Source of the DNA: JAIBDK01 sp965261915
GTDB lineage: Bacteria; Pseudomonadota; Gammaproteobacteria; Arenicellales; Poriferihabitantaceae
Direction: 5' to 3'
Assembly: GCA_965261915.1 (NCBI GenBank)
Contig: CBDHDW010000003.1
Location: 1 to 17,158 of the forward strand
Length of the DNA stretch: 17,158 bases
Below are positions 6,845 through 15,204 of this stretch, piece after piece. The notes below the pieces were generated by a model. The model made no database searches. It had not been told where the DNA came from and saw only the letters and a program-made list of their open reading frames with translations. The translations under genes and the position numbers were made by a program. Each line of letters starts with the position of its first letter. The stretch's first letter is position 1.

Positions 6845-6922
6845 ACGATTTGGCGGTCCAAGATGGGGGCATCCACACAAGACCCCTACATCATTTCAAC
6901 AAGTCACCATCGAGGTAAAACT
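6845..6922. other. Gap between repA and the DUF5677 gene
   Basis: 78 bp with no clear terminator or promoter, so the DUF5677 gene may be read through from repA. A ribosome binding site, GAGGT, at 6912-6916 lies 6 bases before the ATG at 6923. In the next repeat this gap runs straight into the 262-bp deletion at 14121/14122. Confidence 0.4.
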
Positions 6923-8161
6923 ATGAGCAGCATGAAAGAGATTTTGGAATCTGAGCTTGATAAACTACCCCGGCAGTACTTGCACAAAGCTCTCAAAAAG
7001 AAACTCAAAGAACAGGGTGTCAAAGATGAGGATGCGATTGAGGCATTTACCGACCACGTTCTTTCCGGCGATGAATACACATTTACTTGGGACGATAGTG
7101 ATAACGGCTCTCTAAAGAGAATCAACATCAAATTCACAAAACAGGATGGGGAAAAAATCCTCGAAGCGATGAATAGGTTTCTCGAGGAAGGATTGCCGAA
7201 AGTCGTAGGTGGTTCAATCAAAGATGGTGCCAAGGCCATAACAAAAGCACTTGAGAAAGAGTGGCCAAAAGTGAAGTTAGACGAGAAATATGCGTCTCGT
7301 CATTTCAGCGACCGAATTGATCTTCGTTGGTCTAAGGGGTTGGATCCGCTTCGGATGATGCTAATCGCTTCCCGCGAGGTGGGCGAAATGTTTGCCGGTA
7401 AACTGCAAAGATCGAAGGCGAAGAAAGGGTTATTGAAGCGACAAGCTCTCATAATCCTTCATCTGCGCGCCTGTCGGACCACTCTTGAAATACTAACTTT
7501 GATTGAAAACGGATTTCCAGACGGAGCTTATGCGCGATGGCGCACTCTCTATGAAATCACAGTGGTTGCCTTCTTTCTCTTTCGCCACGGTGATGAGGCT
7601 GCAAAACGCTATTTAGATCATGATGTTGTCAGCACACGCGAGACGTTGAAGAATAAATACAATTTTGCGGGACAGAAATATGATCCTGCGAAACTTGAGG
7701 GCGAGGCAAGAGAGATTGAGAAAGATTTTCAGGCTGTTGTGCAAAAATTCGGAACGCCTTTTGCCGGACCTTACGGTTGGGCTGCGGGTAGTCTGAGTAA
7801 GAAGAGCCCACGCTTCCAAGACCTCGAACAAGCAATAGATTGGGGTGCACTTCCTCCCGAGTACAAACAATCCAGTCTCATGGTTCATGCGGGTAGCGCA
7901 GGCGCATTGAGAACGCTGGGCACGATAGGGGATGATAGGATCATTCATGCTGGTGCGACCAATGCGGGACTAGACACCCCAGCCATCAGTACCGCATCCT
8001 CGTTACTGCAGATCACTGCTCTGATCTTTCCAGACCCCAACCAGTTAGAAACCGTAGCTCAAATGCAGAGTCTGATTTTTCTGCGTGACAAGGTAGTGAA
8101 GGAGTGTAGTAAAGCTGCTCGGAAGCTAGAAAGGGATGAGTTAAAAATTCGTGCCGACTAA
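6923..8161 (+). CDS. DUF5677-like protein, complete copy
   Basis: A 412-residue soluble protein of unknown function, and the only intact copy in the window. The start ATG at 6923 is supported by GAGGT 6 bases upstream; a longer frame from 6863 has no such site. Residues 1-90 are a charged, mostly helical N-terminal part. From about 174 to 400 it resembles the DUF5677 family: helices with RQALIILHLRACRTTLEI, then an arginine-rich pair of helices with GAYARWRTLYEI (201-212), and later SSLMVHAGSAGA. No membrane segment, nuclease motif or nucleotide-binding motif is visible. DUF5677 proteins are widespread and uncharacterised. Its place between the replication gene and a restriction-modification module makes it plasmid cargo, and a defence or stability role is possible but unsupported by any motif. 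Its base composition is intermediate between backbone and module. Confidence 0.78.
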   Translation: MSSMKEILESELDKLPRQYLHKALKKKLKEQGVKDEDAIEAFTDHVLSGDEYTFTWDDSDNGSLKRINIKFTKQDGEKILEAMNRFLEEGLPKVVGGSIKDGAKAITKALEKEWPKVKLDEKYASRHFSDRIDLRWSKGLDPLRMMLIASREVGEMFAGKLQRSKAKKGLLKRQALIILHLRACRTTLEILTLIENGFPDGAYARWRTLYEITVVAFFLFRHGDEAAKRYLDHDVVSTRETLKNKYNFAGQKYDPAKLEGEAREIEKDFQAVVQKFGTPFAGPYGWAAGSLSKKSPRFQDLEQAIDWGALPPEYKQSSLMVHAGSAGALRTLGTIGDDRIIHAGATNAGLDTPAISTASSLLQITALIFPDPNQLETVAQMQSLIFLRDKVVKECSKAARKLERDELKIRAD

Positions 8162-8245
8162 TCATCTTCAGTTCTTCTGAAACTGCCCACTACAGCGGGG
8201 TAAGTCCACCTAGTTTGCCCAGTTGGGGTCTGATACGGCTCAGTG

Positions 8246-9649
8246 CTAAATCATACGCTCAGCCCTACGTCCCTTAACTGGGTCAGCCGCTCGCTTTTTT
8301 AGAATAATCACACTTTCGCGCGTCATCGTTTTAGTTTTATCTCCAACGACATTTGTGGCACTAACCATTCTTGGCATTCGCTTGTTGGGGATATTACGAT
8401 ACATAATGGACTTTAATTCAATGCCGTTTTCTTCTACTAATTCAGCTATGATTTGGTCAGTATGAAGCTTAACCCCTTTCACAATTCTGGAGGCCGTAAC
8501 AAGTACAAAATAGCCACCAGATTTCAAGTAAAACTCGGATTTTATCAGCACTTTATCTAAGTCAATATAAAAAGAGAGGATGTCCTTAAGACGTTTTACC
8601 AACTTGGTTTTTTCTTTTCCCTCAGCTTCCACAATCATTGCATTAAATTGGGTAATTACCCCACAAAGAGTGATCGATTTTTTTACAATTTCATCGTCAA
8701 CGGATACTTGAATAGTTTTTCCACCCAGTAACTCAGTGTCCAAATGCGCTATAGATCGAGTTGGGTCTATTGGAGAAATAAGCCCTAACCATTGAGACGA
8801 TAGTCGAGAAAATTGACCATAAGCCACAGTGGTTTTTGAATCACCGTAGGGAGGGGATGTAACAATAAGATCAACGGACCCTTTTTTAATTGTTTTTTGA
8901 AATTCAGTAGATGAACCATTCAAAACCACACAGCTGGGTTTTTTGCGGTCTTTGAAAAAAGTAGCATAGGTAGCAGAACTATTGATGTTGTATTGAACTG
9001 CCTTGTGAAAATAATCCCAAACAAATTCATGGGTAATATTTCGTTCTAACTTTTTTAGATCGCGGTGCATTTTAAAGCCAGAGTGCTTGCAGTTAGAAAT
9101 CTCTCGTAAGATTTTACTAAAGGCCACCAAAAAAAAATTACGGATATGTTCATCGGCCTGTTCGGAAATTAAATATGATAACTTCGAAAGATGAACTATT
9201 GCGGTACTTGAATACCAGAATTCAATGTTTGGAAATGACATATTTTTGAATTTTAGGTCAGTATTTTTGTAATTATCTTCTATAATTTTAAATTGATCAG
9301 TTAGTTGAGTTTGATCGTAAATGGTTGTTTTTACTTTTGCAATCAGGTTGGCTAGAGGGTTTAATTCAATACCTATTGATCGTCTATTTAGGAGCGTGCA
9401 CTCAACGCTAGTTGTTCCTGAACCATTAAAAATATCGAGAACCAAATCGCCCTCACTAGAATATTGAGAAACTACCTTACGTACTAATTGAGGAATAAAG
9501 ATAGCTGGGTAATTATGAAGGCGATGCGTGTATGTCTTTGTTTCACACTTGGCAAAATCCCAGTTTTCAATCCATGACCTCACATCATTTTCAATACTGT
9601 ACTGGTTTTCGTCGGCAACCCATTCTGATATTTTTAATATTTCTGACAA
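8246..9649 (-). CDS. Type II DNA methyltransferase, second copy
   Basis: Translation identical to the gene at 1028-2431: motif I DIFNGSGTT, motif IV TSPPY, and a TTG start at 9649 preceded 6 bases upstream by AAGGAG. It would methylate the recognition site cut by the endonuclease at 9992-10735. The absence of any change from the first copy argues that both represent the same physical gene, or a very recent duplication. Confidence 0.9.
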   Translation of the reverse strand: MSEILKISEWVADENQYSIENDVRSWIENWDFAKCETKTYTHRLHNYPAIFIPQLVRKVVSQYSSEGDLVLDIFNGSGTTSVECTLLNRRSIGIELNPLANLIAKVKTTIYDQTQLTDQFKIIEDNYKNTDLKFKNMSFPNIEFWYSSTAIVHLSKLSYLISEQADEHIRNFFLVAFSKILREISNCKHSGFKMHRDLKKLERNITHEFVWDYFHKAVQYNINSSATYATFFKDRKKPSCVVLNGSSTEFQKTIKKGSVDLIVTSPPYGDSKTTVAYGQFSRLSSQWLGLISPIDPTRSIAHLDTELLGGKTIQVSVDDEIVKKSITLCGVITQFNAMIVEAEGKEKTKLVKRLKDILSFYIDLDKVLIKSEFYLKSGGYFVLVTASRIVKGVKLHTDQIIAELVEENGIELKSIMYRNIPNKRMPRMVSATNVVGDKTKTMTRESVIILKKRAADPVKGRRAERMI

Positions 9650-9655
9650 AATCAA

Positions 9656-9752
9656 CTCCTTATTTTACCTGTTTTTAGTCACCCATACATGACACCAACC
9701 AGTATCTAATTGGTTATCCTAACATTATCAACTGTAAAAGGAATTAACCATA
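9656..9752. promoter_or_regulatory. Divergent promoter/operator region, second copy
   Basis: Same as 2438-2534. The candidate C-protein inverted repeat (arms AACCA and TGGTT) is at 9697-9715. Confidence 0.48.
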
Positions 9753-9992
9753 ATGAGTAAAAAAAGCACAACAACACCCTTACAAAAAATGATTGTCAAT
9801 AATGTGCGTCGTTTCCGTCGTGATAAAGGCTGGGAACAAGTCGATCTAGCAGCTGCTATTGAGGTTAGCCGATCACATATATCCAACATAGAAGCTGGTA
9901 ATGGCTGCTACTCAATAAAACGGCTCGAAAAAATAGCAGAGGTATTCAACTGTCACCCCCGCGATTTTTTCAACAAAATTGGAGAAGGGTAA
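9753..9992 (+). CDS. Restriction-modification controller (C) protein, second copy
   Basis: 79-residue Xre-type helix-turn-helix protein identical to the one at 2535-2774. It is expected to bind the operator just upstream and time expression of the endonuclease, whose start codon it overlaps by one base at 9992. Confidence 0.87.
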   Translation: MSKKSTTTPLQKMIVNNVRRFRRDKGWEQVDLAAAIEVSRSHISNIEAGNGCYSIKRLEKIAEVFNCHPRDFFNKIGEG

Positions 9993-10735
9993 TGAACGAG
10001 AGAAAATTATTTATAAAGGCTTTTAAGGAAGTCAAAAGTATAGGTTTTATGCAAACGAATCGAACGGGAAACACTGGAATTGGAAAAACGCTCGAAGACT
10101 GCATGAATGTAAAGGAAAATAATATAGATGCTCCTGATTTGCATGGTTTTGAGATCAAGAGCCAGAGGGCTCTTTCTGCCTCTTATGTGACTCTTTTCAC
10201 AAAGGCACCAACCTTTCCACTTAAGGCAAATACATACCTTAGGGTAAAATATGGAACGCCAGATAGAAAAGCACCAGAAATGAAGGTACTTCACACTTCT
10301 ATGTTTTCTCAGCATTTTAACAATCACAAAAGTGGATATGGATTTAGGATAGACCGAGATGATACTAATCGAAAATTGAGATTAGCAGTTATAAATTATG
10401 CAACCAGCGAGCATGAGAATGAAAATATTTATTGGTCTTATGATGTGCTGGAAAACATTATAAACCACAAGTTGACCAATTTGGCTTTTGTTCAAGCAGA
10501 TATTGAAAAAAGGGATGGTGCGGAGTTTTTTAACTTCAAACGCTGCACATTATTCAATGGAGCAAGTTTTGATAAGTTTCTGATTATGTTGTCGGAAAAT
10601 AAAATCCAATTTGACATCAGAATCGGGGTTTTTCGGAAGGGAAATAGTGCGGGAAAGTCGCATGATCATGGCAGTGGCTTTCGTGTGAAAAAACAAAATA
10701 TAGCAGAATTATTTGACTTCGTGGAAGAGTTCTAG
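9992..10735 (+). CDS. MvaI/BcnI-like restriction endonuclease, second copy
   Basis: 247 residues, identical to the gene at 2774-3517, with the TGIGKTLED signature and the PD...EIK catalytic core intact. It is translationally coupled to the C gene through the TAATG overlap and convergent with the relaxase gene 43 bases downstream. Confidence 0.85.
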   Translation: MNERKLFIKAFKEVKSIGFMQTNRTGNTGIGKTLEDCMNVKENNIDAPDLHGFEIKSQRALSASYVTLFTKAPTFPLKANTYLRVKYGTPDRKAPEMKVLHTSMFSQHFNNHKSGYGFRIDRDDTNRKLRLAVINYATSEHENENIYWSYDVLENIINHKLTNLAFVQADIEKRDGAEFFNFKRCTLFNGASFDKFLIMLSENKIQFDIRIGVFRKGNSAGKSHDHGSGFRVKKQNIAELFDFVEEF

Positions 10736-10778
10736 CGTCTGTGAGCGGCTATTTTAGGCTCGTGAAAAACAACGTCCC

Positions 10779-11801
10779 TCACCGCTCCATCCCATAGCCA
10801 TACCCGCGCTCCTGCTCCCTCTCCAACTCCTGTGTTTTCTCAACCTCACGCGCCTGCTCTTTGACCTGCTGATTGGCGGCATCGACGGTCGAAAAATCGG
10901 CCCCGCGCAACGCCGCAGATAGCCCCGAGAGCGATTGCGCCGCCCCGTCCCGCACATGGCCGTAAGCCTCGACAAACCGCTCTCGCAATCCGCTGACCAG
11001 ACCCCGCACTTCAACCAGCCGGTCCTGGGCTTTGCGCCACAGATCACCGGCGGCGGTTTCAATGCCGCGCCGCTCCATACCCCAGGCTTGCCAGCCAATA
11101 TCGGGCAGCGGATCCCGATCCAGTGCCACCGCATCGATCTCCAGCTTGTGCGCGGCCTCAGTGTCACCCCGCGCCACGGCCTGATCTTTCAGCTCCAGCT
11201 TTGCGTCGCGTTGTGCTTCAAGGCTGCGATGGTCAATCTCTTGGCTGGCTTCAATCTCGCGCAGATACCTATTCGCATGATCCGCCCAGCCCTGCCGCCA
11301 GCCCGCAAGCACCGCCTTGTTGTTCCATGCCCGTTCCTTGCCGCCGAACCCGCCTTCCCCAATGGCGCGGGTTGTGAGCATAATATGGGCATGGTGATTG
11401 CGCTGATCGCCTTCACCCCCGGGGGCATGAAGCGCAATATCGGCAATCATCCCCCGATCGACAAAGGCCTCTTGGACGAACGACCGCACCAGAGCCGCCC
11501 GCTGGGGGCCTGTCAGCTCGTGCGGCAGGGCCACAGTCACCTCACGGGCGACTTGGGCGTCCTTGCGCCGCTCAGTGGCCTCCACGGCGTTCCACAGGCC
11601 CGCACGGCCCCGCAGAGCCTCAGGCGTGCCCTCCGGGGCCAGTATCTCGCTATGCAGCACCCCGGAACGCTTGGAATAGTCATGCACCAGCCCTTGCCGG
11701 TGGTCAGGAATACGTTCTGCCGCACGATAGGCGGCGGCGGCTGTGGCACTGCGGCCGGAACTCCGCGAGATCATCTGGGCCGATAAATGATAAATTGCCA
11801 T
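10779..11801 (-). CDS. mobA: MobA/MobL-family relaxase, second copy
   Basis: 340 residues, identical to 3561-4583. The start is the ATG at 11801 with GGAGGT at 11812-11817 upstream. Tyrosine 25 and the HHAH histidine cluster are intact. It is expected to nick the oriT region at about 11918-11998. Confidence 0.9.
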   Translation of the reverse strand: MAIYHLSAQMISRSSGRSATAAAAYRAAERIPDHRQGLVHDYSKRSGVLHSEILAPEGTPEALRGRAGLWNAVEATERRKDAQVAREVTVALPHELTGPQRAALVRSFVQEAFVDRGMIADIALHAPGGEGDQRNHHAHIMLTTRAIGEGGFGGKERAWNNKAVLAGWRQGWADHANRYLREIEASQEIDHRSLEAQRDAKLELKDQAVARGDTEAAHKLEIDAVALDRDPLPDIGWQAWGMERRGIETAAGDLWRKAQDRLVEVRGLVSGLRERFVEAYGHVRDGAAQSLSGLSAALRGADFSTVDAANQQVKEQAREVEKTQELEREQERGYGYGMER

Positions 11802-12026
11802 GACAAGATAGACCTCCGTAATCAGTGCCAGAGGGCGCCAGCCCGCCACTCTCTGCCGGGTTAAGTCGCGCTCTGCCGTCCCAATGACCGCCCAACGGCA
11901 ACGGGGAAGGCGTCGCCATGGGGTTTTCCCCATTGAGACCTCACACATTACGCAGTAATGTATAAGTGAGCACTTAAAGTAAGTGTTATCACCCTAGCAT
12001 ATCAACAAGGACAGTTTCAACACCCC
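11802..12026. promoter_or_regulatory. Candidate oriT / divergent intergenic region, second copy
   Basis: Same hairpins as 4584-4808: ATGGGG/CCCCAT at 11918-11933, ACATTAC/GTAATGT at 11945-11961, and the alternating TAAGTG and CACTTA arms at 11963-11985, followed by CACCCT at 11990-11995. Confidence 0.6.
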
Positions 12027-12293
12027 ATGACCCGCACCATTGACCAGCAAATCGCCGAGGCCGTGAACAAACTCCAGCGCCTCAAAACCAGAAAACGCAC
12101 CAAGGACACCCGCCGCAAAATCATCGTCGGCGCGGTTGTTATCAAAGCGGCGTTCAAAGATCGGGCACTGGCGGAACGGCTTGTCGCGCTGCTGGAAACT
12201 GCCCTGACCCGGGACGTGGACATCCGCGATGCCGCCCCCCTGATCGCTGACCTGCGCAATGTCCTTGGCCAAACTGATGGAAAGGCCCCCTGA
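12027..12293 (+). CDS. TraD/MobC-like accessory mobilization protein, second copy
   Basis: 88 residues, identical to 4809-5075: a basic protein with the RKRTKDTRRK core, next to the oriT-like region, overlapping the following gene by one base. Confidence 0.7.
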   Translation: MTRTIDQQIAEAVNKLQRLKTRKRTKDTRRKIIVGAVVIKAAFKDRALAERLVALLETALTRDVDIRDAAPLIADLRNVLGQTDGKAP

Positions 12294-12814
12294 TGAAAAA
12301 CCCAAAAGACCCGGTACAACAACTCACCGATACCCTGACCCTGCTGCGGGTGGAAATTGCCGATGTGAAATCCCGCCAGATTACCGAAAAACAACTCAAA
12401 CACCTGCACACTGCCCTCGAAAAGACGACGGGGCAGGTTGAAAAAGTCACTGAAAGCGCAGAAGCTGGTGCAGAGCGCGGTACAGCGCGTCTAGCCTCTG
12501 AGGTAGCCCATACCACCCAAAAGATCGAAGAGGCCACACAGCGCGCCATACGGGGCCTCTCAGAGGCATTGAGCACCGTCCATAGCAGTTACCTCTCCAG
12601 AAAACGCATGATTTACCTGCTTTTGCTCTTCTCAACCTTCTCCGGGGTGGCTCTGGGGGCCTTTCTGGCAGTTTGGATCGGAGATTACAAAATGGCCAAG
12701 GCGTTTGGTAAAAGTATCCAGGGGCCGGAAGCAGAGTGGTACTGCGAGCAGGCAGGGGGTCAGATATATGTTCCAGAGGGTGGACCCTTCTGCGGAATCC
12801 TGATTTTCAAATAA
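12293..12814 (+). CDS. Coiled-coil membrane protein (possible MobB), second copy
   Basis: 173 residues, identical to 5075-5596: a long charged helix followed by one membrane segment at about residues 107-129. A role in linking the relaxosome to the membrane is inferred from context only. Confidence 0.6.
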   Translation: MKNPKDPVQQLTDTLTLLRVEIADVKSRQITEKQLKHLHTALEKTTGQVEKVTESAEAGAERGTARLASEVAHTTQKIEEATQRAIRGLSEALSTVHSSYLSRKRMIYLLLLFSTFSGVALGAFLAVWIGDYKMAKAFGKSIQGPEAEWYCEQAGGQIYVPEGGPFCGILIFK

Positions 12815-12828
12815 TCTCAGAAAAAAAG

Positions 12829-12837
12829 TTATCCACA
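12829..12837 (+). promoter_or_regulatory. DnaA box, second copy
   Basis: TTATCCACA, equivalent to 5611-5619, at the left end of the second origin region (12815-13054). Confidence 0.8.
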
Positions 12838-12935
12838 GGCAAACCCCGAAAATCCCTAGTGTTAACCTTAGTTACCTACGGAGTAGTGTTACGGATTCGA
12901 AATCGCCCTTGTTTTTATGGCCGAAGTGGGTGTCA

Positions 12936-13038
12936 GGGTTCCGAAAGGGCCAAACTTGGGTTCCGAAAGGGCCAAACTTGGGTTCCGAAAGGGCCAAACG
13001 AGAATACGCTAAAAACAGGTTCCTAATAGGCCAAACTT
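12936..13038 (+). repeat. Iteron array, second copy
   Basis: Three 22-bp repeats starting at 12936, 12958 and 12980 and the diverged copy at 13017-13038, equivalent to 5718-5820. The number of repeats is the same, so there has been no expansion or contraction between copies. Confidence 0.88.
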
Positions 13039-13054
13039 TTGGTAACAATAGATC

Positions 13055-14062
13055 ATGGCTTTACTACCCGACAGACATCCGCAAAAAGATTTCTTCATTC
13101 TCGACCTTTCAGACGTGGTGCCCAAGGATGATTTGGCATCCATGGAACATCCCTTGTTCTCACTCGCAACCAAACCAGATATGCGGCATTTGGAATACGG
13201 AAACGGCAAACATACACTGAAAATCATTCCTTCAGGCATCGGTCTGCCAACGATCTTCGACAAAGACATTCTGATATTCTGTATCAGCCAGCTCATGCAC
13301 AGAAAAAACAGAGGTGAGAAGATCGGCGAGCGCGTCAGGTTCAGCGCACGAGAACTCTCAATAACAACTAATCGACAGATAGGTGGAGATCATTATAAAC
13401 GCCTTGAGAAAGCTTTTCAGAGACTCATAGGTACAACTTTTACCACCAACATCCGAACGAATAACAAAATCGAAACACAGGTGTTTTCCCTCATTGATCG
13501 AGGCGGCTTTGTTCGCACCGACGATGAAAAGTTCCGCCTTGATTACTGTGAACTTGTTCTGTCAGACTGGTTCATGCGGGCGATAGAAGCCAACGAAGTT
13601 GTCAGTATTTCGCAGGACTATTTCCGCCTGCGCCGCCCGTTGGAACGCCGGATTTACGAGATTGGCCGCAAGCATTGCGGGGCGCAGAAGAAATGGAAGA
13701 TCGGTCTCGCCAGGCTACAGGAAAAAACCGGCAGCAACGCCCCCTTGAAAAAATTCCGCCTGAACATACGCCAAATTATTAGGGACAATCATACCCCGTT
13801 TTACAGGCTGGAACTGACCAAAGATGATCTGGTGATCTACCGGCCCCGCACGTCCACAAAATCCCTTGCGCCTAACATTTCCCTGCCCGACTGGGCCGAA
13901 GATAAAGCCCGCGGGATCGCCCGCGAGAAAGGTTGGGACTATTACGCGATGCGCTCTAACTGGATGGCGTTTGCCAACGCTGAAACAGCCAAGGGCAACC
14001 CGCCAAAAAGCGCAGGCGCGGCTTTTGTCTCCTACTGTAAGAAGCAGGACAAGCAACGTTAA
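13055..14062 (+). CDS. repA: Replication initiator RepA (RPA family), second copy
   Basis: 335 residues, identical to 5837-6844. The gene is intact here. The sequence damage begins 59 bases after its stop codon. Confidence 0.88.
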   Translation: MALLPDRHPQKDFFILDLSDVVPKDDLASMEHPLFSLATKPDMRHLEYGNGKHTLKIIPSGIGLPTIFDKDILIFCISQLMHRKNRGEKIGERVRFSARELSITTNRQIGGDHYKRLEKAFQRLIGTTFTTNIRTNNKIETQVFSLIDRGGFVRTDDEKFRLDYCELVLSDWFMRAIEANEVVSISQDYFRLRRPLERRIYEIGRKHCGAQKKWKIGLARLQEKTGSNAPLKKFRLNIRQIIRDNHTPFYRLELTKDDLVIYRPRTSTKSLAPNISLPDWAEDKARGIAREKGWDYYAMRSNWMAFANAETAKGNPPKSAGAAFVSYCKKQDKQR

Positions 14063-14121
14063 ACGATTTGGCGGTCCAAGATGGGGGCATCCACACAAGA
14101 CCCCTACATCATTTCAACAAG

Positions 14122-15120
14122 GCGATGAATAGGTTTCTCGAGGAAGGATTGCCGAAAGTCGTAGGTGGTTCAATCAAAGATGGTGCCAAGGCCATAACAA
14201 AAGCACTTGAGAAAGAGTGGCCAAAAGTGAAGTTAGACGAGAAATATGCGTCTCGTCATTTCAGCGACCGAATTGATCTTCGTTGGTCTAAGGGGTTGGA
14301 TCCGCTTCGGATGATGCTAATCGCTTCCCGCGAGGTGGGCGAAATGTTTGCCGGTAAACTGCAAAGATCGAAGGCGAAGAAAGGGTTATTGAAGCGACAA
14401 GCTCTCATAATCCTTCATCTGCGCGCCTGTCGGACCACTCTTGAAATACTAACTTTGATTGAAAACGGATTTCCAGACGGAGCTTATGCGCGATGGCGCA
14501 CTCTCTATGAAATCACAGTGGTTGCCTTCTTTCTCTTTCGCCACGGTGATGAGGCTGCAAAACGCTATTTAGATCATGATGTTGTCAGCACACGCGAGAC
14601 GTTGAAGAATAAATACAATTTTGCGGGACAGAAATATGATCCTGCGAAACTTGAGGGCGAGGCAAGAGAGATTGGAGAAAGATTTTCAGGCTGTTGTGCA
14701 AAAATTCGGAACGCCTTTTGCCGGACCTTACGGTTGGGCTGCGGGTAGTCTGAGTAAGAAGAGCCCACGCTTCCAAGACCTCGAACAAGCAATAGATTGG
14801 GGTGCCACTTCCTCCCGAGTACAAACAATCCAGTCTCATGGTTCATGCGGGTAGCGCAGGCGCATTGAGAAACGCTGGGCACGATAGGGGATGATAGGAT
14901 CATTCATGCTGGTGCGACCAATGCGGGACTAGACACCCCAGCCATCAGTACCGCATCCTCGTTACTGCAGATCACTGCTCTGATCTTTCCAGACCCCAAC
15001 CAGTTAGAAACCGTAGCTCAAATGCAGAGTCTGATTTTTCTGCGTGACAAGGTAGTGAAGGAGTGTAGTAAAGCTGCTCGGAAGCTAGAAAGGGATGAGT
15101 TAAAAATTCGTGCCGACTAA
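14122..15120 (+). pseudogene. Damaged third copy of the DUF5677 gene
   Basis: Compared with 6923-8161 it lacks the ribosome binding site, the start codon and exactly the first 81 codons, because 262 bp are missing at 14121/14122. One extra base near each of 14675, 14806 and 14870-14872 then shifts the frame; the three insertions together restore it, so the last 80 or so codons are again in the original frame. No protein like the intact one could be made. The extra bases each double a neighbour, as sequencing errors do, and the same gene is intact in the preceding copy. I therefore favour a consensus error at an assembly seam over a real pseudogene. Confidence 0.85.
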
Positions 15121-15204
15121 TCATCTTCAGTTCTTCTGAAACTGCCCACTACAGCGGGGTAAGTCCACCTAGTTTGCCCAATTGGGGTCTGATACGGCTC
15201 AGTG

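Larger units (their letters stand above)
1..7218. repeat. First copy of 7,218-bp tandem unit (whole plasmid)
   Basis: Every gene here recurs exactly 7,218 bp downstream, and base 1 matches base 7219. The unit holds one replication gene with an iteron origin, one mobilization set, one restriction-modification set and one cargo gene, which is what a complete small mobilizable plasmid needs. There are no transposase genes or terminal inverted repeats, so it is not a tandem transposon. It most likely represents one turn of a circular molecule; the chosen start, inside the DUF5677 gene, is arbitrary. Confidence 0.93.
7219..14174. repeat. Second copy of the unit, lacking 262 bp near its end
   Basis: This copy matches the first gene for gene with identical translations as far as 14121. 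There the sequence jumps from the equivalent of base 6903 to the equivalent of base 7166, so the equivalent of 6904-7165 is missing and the copy is 6,956 bp long. It contains the only complete copy of the DUF5677 gene, which begins in the preceding unit at 6923 and runs to 8161. Confidence 0.93.

Noticed and set aside
14068..14748. 226-residue frame starting at TTG and joining the repA-downstream gap to the DUF5677 sequence
   Set aside because: Created by the 262-bp deletion; no ribosome binding site, and it ends at a frameshift caused by a probable sequencing error.
14621..14854. 77-residue frame in the third DUF5677 copy
   Set aside because: A fragment of the intact gene between two single-base insertions.
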